Assembly (NCBI GenBank): GCA_016213665.1
Contig: JACQZX010000053.1
Location: forward strand, 1 to 32,212
Length of the DNA: 32,212 bases
Source: Actinomycetota bacterium
Lineage (GTDB): Bacteria; Actinomycetota; Acidimicrobiia; Acidimicrobiales; Ilumatobacteraceae
Reading direction: 5' to 3'
Shown: positions 31,145-32,212 of the stretch, one piece after another
How the letters are laid out: every line of letters starts with the position of its first letter
How positions within the stretch are numbered: position 1 is the stretch's first letter
The notes under the pieces: generated by a model
Databases searched by the model: none
Told to the model about the DNA's origin: nothing
The model's input: the letters and a program-made list of their open reading frames with translations, nothing else
Program-made: the position numbers and the translations under genes

Positions 31145-32212
31145 TCAGTGAGACAACTGCGGCCGCCCGGTCGCGGTGATGATCAACGAGCCCTCGACGA
31201 ACAGTGCCGTGCCACCGAGTTCAACCACGTCTTCGGACCACTCCTCCTTGGTCTCGAAGAGCGCGGCCCCGGCAGCGGCCATGTCGGCCGCCAGAGTCGC
31301 AGACAATTGGCTGCGCGCGGCCACGAGGGCACAATCGAGCTCGTCGTACCTCGCCGGCGCCTCGCCGTCGAGATGCACGAGATACTCCCCGTGCTGGGGT
31401 GCAGTCACCACACATTGCCGCGACAACCGCACCCTGCCCACGACGGCGCCGATGGCGTTGGCCACATCGGCGTCGACGGGTACGAGCGACGGTGCGCCGA
31501 GCAGAGCGGCGACCGCCGGATAGTAGGCGGGGGCCGACGCACCGAGGCCGATGAGCGGTAGCGACATGCCCACCGTGACGCCGGCGACTCCGGGGCCACG
31601 GTTCAGCGCCACTTGCACGACCTGCTGGTCGACGGTACCCGGGGGCAGGCCATCGTGAACGAACGCCGCCGCCAACACCGCCTCGGCACTACGGCGCACG
31701 AGCGTGTCGATGACCATCCGCGAAAGAGTTCGGCCATCGGCGGCGACCGGGCGGCCCAGCCGATCTCGTCTGCGCGCGAACAACTCTGCCGCCTTCACCG
31801 CCGCCGACGTGTCGTAGTTCGACTGCATCGCCAACACATGGGCCGCGTCAGTCGGCGTGAAGGCCGCCAATTGCAACACGCCTCGCTGAACGAGTCGCTC
31901 CATGACACGACGCAGTTGCGAGGTGGAGAGCACGCGTGCGGCCACGGCAACTCGCTCACGCATCGTCTCCAGCAATCGCCTTTCGATGCCTTCGAGTGCG
32001 ACCAACCGCTCGTCGTAATCCTCGGCGACCAGCAGCAGACCATCGAGATCGCTCGGTGCCGGCGACGACAACTGCTGATCGAGCATGTGATGTACCAACG
32101 GCCCGCTCTCGCCGGCAAGCTGGCAAATCGGCACTACCTTGCGCGGGCCAAGCCGAATAACTGCGCCGACCGCACGTTCGTCGTGGCGCACATAACTGTC
32201 GCCGCCGAGTCC
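31145..32212 (-). CDS. Hydantoinase/oxoprolinase family protein (HyuA-like), 5' part cut by the window edge
   Basis: The frame is open to the last base of the window, giving 355 C-terminal residues, and the true start lies outside; a GTG at 32191 is internal. The visible part starts GLGGDSYVRHDERAVG, the iGLGGDS element of hydantoinase A and oxoprolinase, and later shows VNAIGAVVGRV-like DADVANAIGAVVGRV and LIGLGASAPAYYPAVAALLG, the second nucleotide-fold half of the family. HyuA proteins use ATP to open cyclic amides such as hydantoins or 5-oxoproline, usually with a HyuB partner; acetone carboxylase subunits are related. Direction and the missing N-terminus point to further genes to the right. 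Confidence 0.85.
   Translation of the reverse strand, partial: GLGGDSYVRHDERAVGAVIRLGPRKVVPICQLAGESGPLVHHMLDQQLSSPAPSDLDGLLLVAEDYDERLVALEGIERRLLETMRERVAVAARVLSTSQLRRVMERLVQRGVLQLAAFTPTDAAHVLAMQSNYDTSAAVKAAELFARRRDRLGRPVAADGRTLSRMVIDTLVRRSAEAVLAAAFVHDGLPPGTVDQQVVQVALNRGPGVAGVTVGMSLPLIGLGASAPAYYPAVAALLGAPSLVPVDADVANAIGAVVGRVRLSRQCVVTAPQHGEYLVHLDGEAPARYDELDCALVAARSQLSATLAADMAAAGAALFETKEEWSEDVVELGGTALFVEGSLIITATGRPQLSH

Noticed and set aside
32191-32191. GTG at 32191 as the start of the hydantoinase-like gene
   Set aside because: The frame continues upstream to the window edge with the family motif GLGGDS, so the codon is internal.

Overview
The window looks like chromosomal DNA of a high-GC actinobacterium, most likely an aerobic member of the Acidimicrobiia. 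I infer this from the G+C-rich codon usage, the frequent GTG starts, an F420-type LLM oxidoreductase, a mycothiol-era DsbA-like protein, many small Ser/Thr-linker lipoproteins and the abundance of TAnnnT boxes placed 6-8 nt before start codons (leaderless transcripts). No rRNA, tRNA, insertion sequence, phage gene or CRISPR array was seen. Gene density is very high and no gene-free stretch exceeds about 210 bases.

Layout. 1-3171 (minus): a molybdate uptake operon modA-modB-modC followed by a PadR-type regulator that runs off the left edge; a perfect 17-bp inverted repeat abuts the modA start codon. 3184-5125: two paralogous secreted lipoproteins of a family I do not recognise (both minus) on either side of a plus-strand Hsp20 gene. 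5200-8327 (plus): an LLM oxidoreductase, a membrane-anchored extracytoplasmic protein and a protein with kinase-like motifs, the last two overlapping by 4 bp. 8406-13216 (plus): an electron-transfer operon of cupredoxin lipoprotein, 67-residue membrane protein, GltD-like flavoprotein with a fused 2[4Fe-4S] ferredoxin, fused cytochrome b6/subunit IV, Rieske protein and membrane-anchored monohaem cytochrome c. This is the most interesting block: a non-standard bc-type complex with its own apparent NAD(P)H/ferredoxin input module.

13224-17353 (minus): a tightly coupled operon DsbA-like, TetR, metallo-beta-lactamase-fold hydrolase, SRPBCC protein and sulfatase, read from a promoter that overlaps the divergent promoter of a DinB-like gene (17455-18033, plus), with a candidate TetR operator over both. 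18068-19300 (minus): 5-aminolevulinate synthase. 19465-22993 (minus): acyl-CoA synthetase, DUF1537 four-carbon acid-sugar kinase and PdxA-family dehydrogenase in one operon. 23074-25566 (plus): dimethylglycine/sarcosine dehydrogenase-like flavoprotein. 25620-29228 (minus): a secreted trypsin-like protease and a CotH-kinase lipoprotein with two lamin-tail domains. 29389-31137 (plus): DEAD-box RNA helicase. 31145-32212 (minus): 3' part of a hydantoinase/oxoprolinase gene running off the right edge.

Together the genes suggest an aerobic heterotroph that scavenges molybdate, respires through a haem- and Fe-S-rich chain, and degrades methylated amines, sugar acids, sulfate esters and perhaps hydantoin-like amides. 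Functions are read from motifs and operon context only; no database search or computation was available.
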